Shown one piece after another: positions 62,034-64,000 of a stretch of 64,000 bases of DNA. Under the pieces are notes generated by a model. That model was not told the DNA's origin. It worked only from the letters and a program-made list of their open reading frames with translations, and did not search any database. The translations under genes and the position numbers were made by a program. The DNA is from an uncultured Bacteroidales bacterium (lineage in GTDB: Bacteria; Bacteroidota; Bacteroidia; Bacteroidales; Paludibacteraceae). How positions within the stretch are numbered: position 1 is the first letter of the stretch; the number at the start of each line of letters is the position of its first letter. The DNA lies in the NCBI GenBank assembly GCA_937907165.1, contig CALCUH010000214.1:1-64000 (forward strand), written 5' to 3'.

Positions 62034-64000
62034 AGGCTAAACCCTTTTTTTTGTTTCTTTTTGACTTCTTCGTCCTCTTTCTTGCCGATGATGGTATCGG
62101 AATCTTGCGGCTTGATTTTAAATGAACGATCCATCGTTAGTTTGCCATTGCATTCTATGGTTTCAGTTTTATCAAGCGTAATGCTGAAAGCGAAGCCAGT
62201 TTTTACATCATCGGTCATAACATGGAAGTTGTTACCGTCTCTTATGACGTTGAGTTTGATTTTGTCATTCTCGTCAGGTGTTAGTTTCGATAACAGTTCT
62301 GTATTGATGGTTATATCGATTCTACCGTTTTTTGATGATAATTCACCTATGTGATTATTATTGTAAGCTATGGAGTTATCCATAGAAAGGTACCTGTCGT
62401 TATAACTTATATATGAGCCTAGTTCATGATCAGTCTCTTGAATTATATCCAATAGACGAATATGATCGGCTGAACATGCTTTGATTGACTCAGACAAAGA
62501 GCAGCTTTTGCTCTTTTCGAATCGACCATATACGATAATGTTGTCTCCACCGAACCGCACACAGTTATAAACCATCTCTTTAGCCAGTTTGTCGACATTA
62601 TTATTATTGATGACATTGTCGGCGCAGAAGAAATTCCCGACAATCTGTAATTGGTTATTGGCGATGATATAACCAATCTTGTCTCTGTCACCTAACCTTT
62701 GAGAAGAAATGAATTTTGCGATATCAAGAGATGATTGCAGCTTGGTTAAGGTGTCGGGAACGTAATCTTTTGAGAACGTCAGTTTCGAGAACTCATAGAC
62801 GTTATATTTTCTTGGGGTTTTTAAATCCGCTGATATGGTGTTGTCGGCATCATAAATATTGTGGTGGAATGTTGCGTATTTGCCTGATTTGGTATTAATG
62901 ATGATACCTTCACCAGTTTCGATGCCTAATTTGTCACAACCTTTTTTGAGCGATTCCCAGATGTTGTAATCTTGTGATGATGGTACAAGAACTCCACTTG
63001 GGTGGTTGTGGATGAAATAGATTTTATCCGCATTAAGTTTATATGCGGCATGTAGCATAAATGATGGATTTGCGAGACTCGCTCTATTTGAACCGGAAGA
63101 GATGTGCTGCACAACCGAGTTCTCTCCGGATTTGAAGGTATAGACGGCATAGACGTTTTCCATACTTGCGGTCTCTAAAGACTTGAAGATGGAAGCGACG
63201 TCTTTTGAACTTTCGAGCTTAGATTCGCCTGTGAATGTGATGAAAGGGTTCATTTGATATTGGCGTTCCAATAATGCGAACTCTCCATTTTCATGGACGT
63301 ATGAATTATTGTCGAAATCGACAGCCTCTAACAGTTTCGATTCGTTATTTACATAATCCCTGATTCCTGAAGATATTGTCTGTACATCTTGTCGAACTGC
63401 GTTTTCAGGGGTTCTGGCATCTTGAATGAATTGTTGAGATTGAAGTGATAAAATGTCACAAGCATATGAAAGGTCTTGCTCGATAGAGGCAAGCTTATCT
63501 TCTGCATGTCTTCTTTTGTAATCGTATTGAGATTCTTGTCCGATACATTTGAGTTGTTCGTGCACATAAGCTAAAATATTAGTGAAAAATTCTTTATTGA
63601 TACTATAGTTAAACGTGTCATTGGCTGTCTCGATGTCAAGTGTTTTGCCATCAATCATATTACCTTGATTGTTAATGCCAATGTATTCTATTTTATCACC
63701 GAAAAGGTTCGCCAAGAGAAGAGGACGGTCCTGTAATGCGGTGTATGATTTTGTGAAATAATCGACCTCTACCCACCTATCGGTTTCGATGCCGCGCTTG
63801 ATGGTGTTTTTGAACGACGTTTCGGCGTCGTTATAGATTTGCGCATATTTGACTTTGAAATTAAGATCTAATGCCTTTCGCACATAGTTAACCCAATCGT
63901 CCGAAGCCATAGGTGCATTATAGATAATCGAACAGTTATTCACATCAATCGCTTTCCTAACATCAGCATCAAGCATTGAGCGTGACTTGCCAGCGCCAGG
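62030..64000 (-). CDS. P-loop kinase (zeta-toxin-like) - RadC/JAB fusion, partial
   Basis: The frame stays open to the window edge, so the start is missing. The visible N-terminal part has a Walker A-type PGAGKSRSMLDAD (bases 63962-64000), then the core of a zeta-toxin-like P-loop kinase: SIIYNAPMASDDWVNYVRKAL and KNTIKRGIETDRWVEVDYF. Residues about 250-350 (counted from the first visible Met at 63976) form a RadC-like JAB/MPN domain with HNHPSG (323-328) and SQDYNIW, the metal site of that family, and a helical linker joins them. A charged C-terminal part follows. The pairing suggests a DNA-conflict or toxin role on the element; the exact activity is unknown. The gene leads the coupled operon with the TOPRIM protein and ArdC. 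Confidence 0.72.
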   Translation of the reverse strand, partial: PGAGKSRSMLDADVRKAIDVNNCSIIYNAPMASDDWVNYVRKALDLNFKVKYAQIYNDAETSFKNTIKRGIETDRWVEVDYFTKSYTALQDRPLLLANLFGDKIEYIGINNQGNMIDGKTLDIETANDTFNYSINKEFFTNILAYVHEQLKCIGQESQYDYKRRHAEDKLASIEQDLSYACDILSLQSQQFIQDARTPENAVRQDVQTISSGIRDYVNNESKLLEAVDFDNNSYVHENGEFALLERQYQMNPFITFTGESKLESSKDVASIFKSLETASMENVYAVYTFKSGENSVVQHISSGSNRASLANPSFMLHAAYKLNADKIYFIHNHPSGVLVPSSQDYNIWESLKKGCDKLGIETGEGIIINTKSGKYATFHHNIYDADNTISADLKTPRKYNVYEFSKLTFSKDYVPDTLTKLQSSLDIAKFISSQRLGDRDKIGYIIANNQLQIVGNFFCADNVINNNNVDKLAKEMVYNCVRFGGDNIIVYGRFEKSKSCSLSESIKACSADHIRLLDIIQETDHELGSYISYNDRYLSMDNSIAYNNNHIGELSSKNGRIDITINTELLSKLTPDENDKIKLNVIRDGNNFHVMTDDVKTGFAFSITLDKTETIECNGKLTMDRSFKIKPQDSDTIIGKKEDEEVKKKQKKGFSL

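Noticed and set aside
1..64000. Transposase or tyrosine/serine recombinase genes
   Set aside because: None of the proteins shows a DDE, R-H-R-Y or serine recombinase pattern in the window; integration genes may lie outside or be absent.
1..64000. tRNA or rRNA genes
   Set aside because: No cloverleaf or rRNA-like stretch was seen in the intergenic regions; a scan with tRNAscan-SE would confirm.

Overview
The window reads as a Bacteroidota (Bacteroidales, Prevotella-like) sequence of about 40% GC. Evidence: promoters with the Bacteroidota -7 box TAnnTTTG before many genes, almost no need for Shine-Dalgarno sites, a type IX secretion (T9SS) C-terminal signal on exported proteins, a C10 (streptopain/interpain-type) protease, and a complete Bacteroidales-type tra gene order (traE-F-G-I-J-K-L-M-N). 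A Rep_3-like initiator with an iteron origin, a ParA gene behind its own repeat array, a relaxase/MobC pair with a candidate oriT, SSB, primase, topoisomerase III and ArdC together suggest a large self-transmissible plasmid (or plasmid-like ICE).

Layout. 1-7.1 kb: a type I restriction-modification locus (hsdR-hsdM-ORF6N gene-half hsdS, minus strand) facing a second hsdS on the plus strand, the arrangement of an invertible specificity locus. 7.1-14.7 kb: accessory genes (exported nuclease lipoprotein, DUF2958, a WYL regulator-primase operon, hypotheticals), a decayed secreted-protein fragment and several structured RNAs. 14.7-19.3 kb: two exported proteins, one a C10 protease, each preceded by a matching hairpin-terminator RNA. 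19.6-22.6 kb: a 633-aa helical repeat protein and an AbiH-type abortive-infection protein. 22.7-25.9 kb: XRE regulator, MOBP-type relaxase, MobC and candidate oriT. 26.0-55.2 kb: one long plus-strand run with the parA repeat array, parA and partner, the mating-pair genes traE to traN, topB, the coupling protein, the replication origin and rep embedded in the run, traO-like and lipoprotein genes, and a 3,464-aa T9SS-exported surface protein. 55.2-64 kb: a hairpin-rich spacer, ssb, a DprA-phosphoribosyltransferase pair, and a minus-strand operon with ArdC, a TOPRIM/DUF3991 protein and a P-loop kinase-RadC/JAB fusion that runs off the right edge.

How it fits together. Relaxase and MobC would nick at oriT, the VirD4-like protein would deliver the strand to the TraE-N channel, and DnaG-like primase, SSB and TopB would support strand conversion. 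ArdC would protect the incoming DNA from restriction, while the resident type I system, AbiH and perhaps DprA-PRTase guard the host against competitors. The giant surface protein, last in the transfer run, is a candidate mating adhesin.

Most noteworthy: the giant adhesin in the tra run, paired GNRA-hairpin RNAs upstream of two exported-protein genes, two 25-bp palindromes inside the ORF6N gene, a strictly 22-bp-periodic iteron array feeding a Rep with a DnaA-N-like head, the DprA-PRTase pair, the kinase-RadC fusion and a locus where two frames stay open together for about 500 bp.
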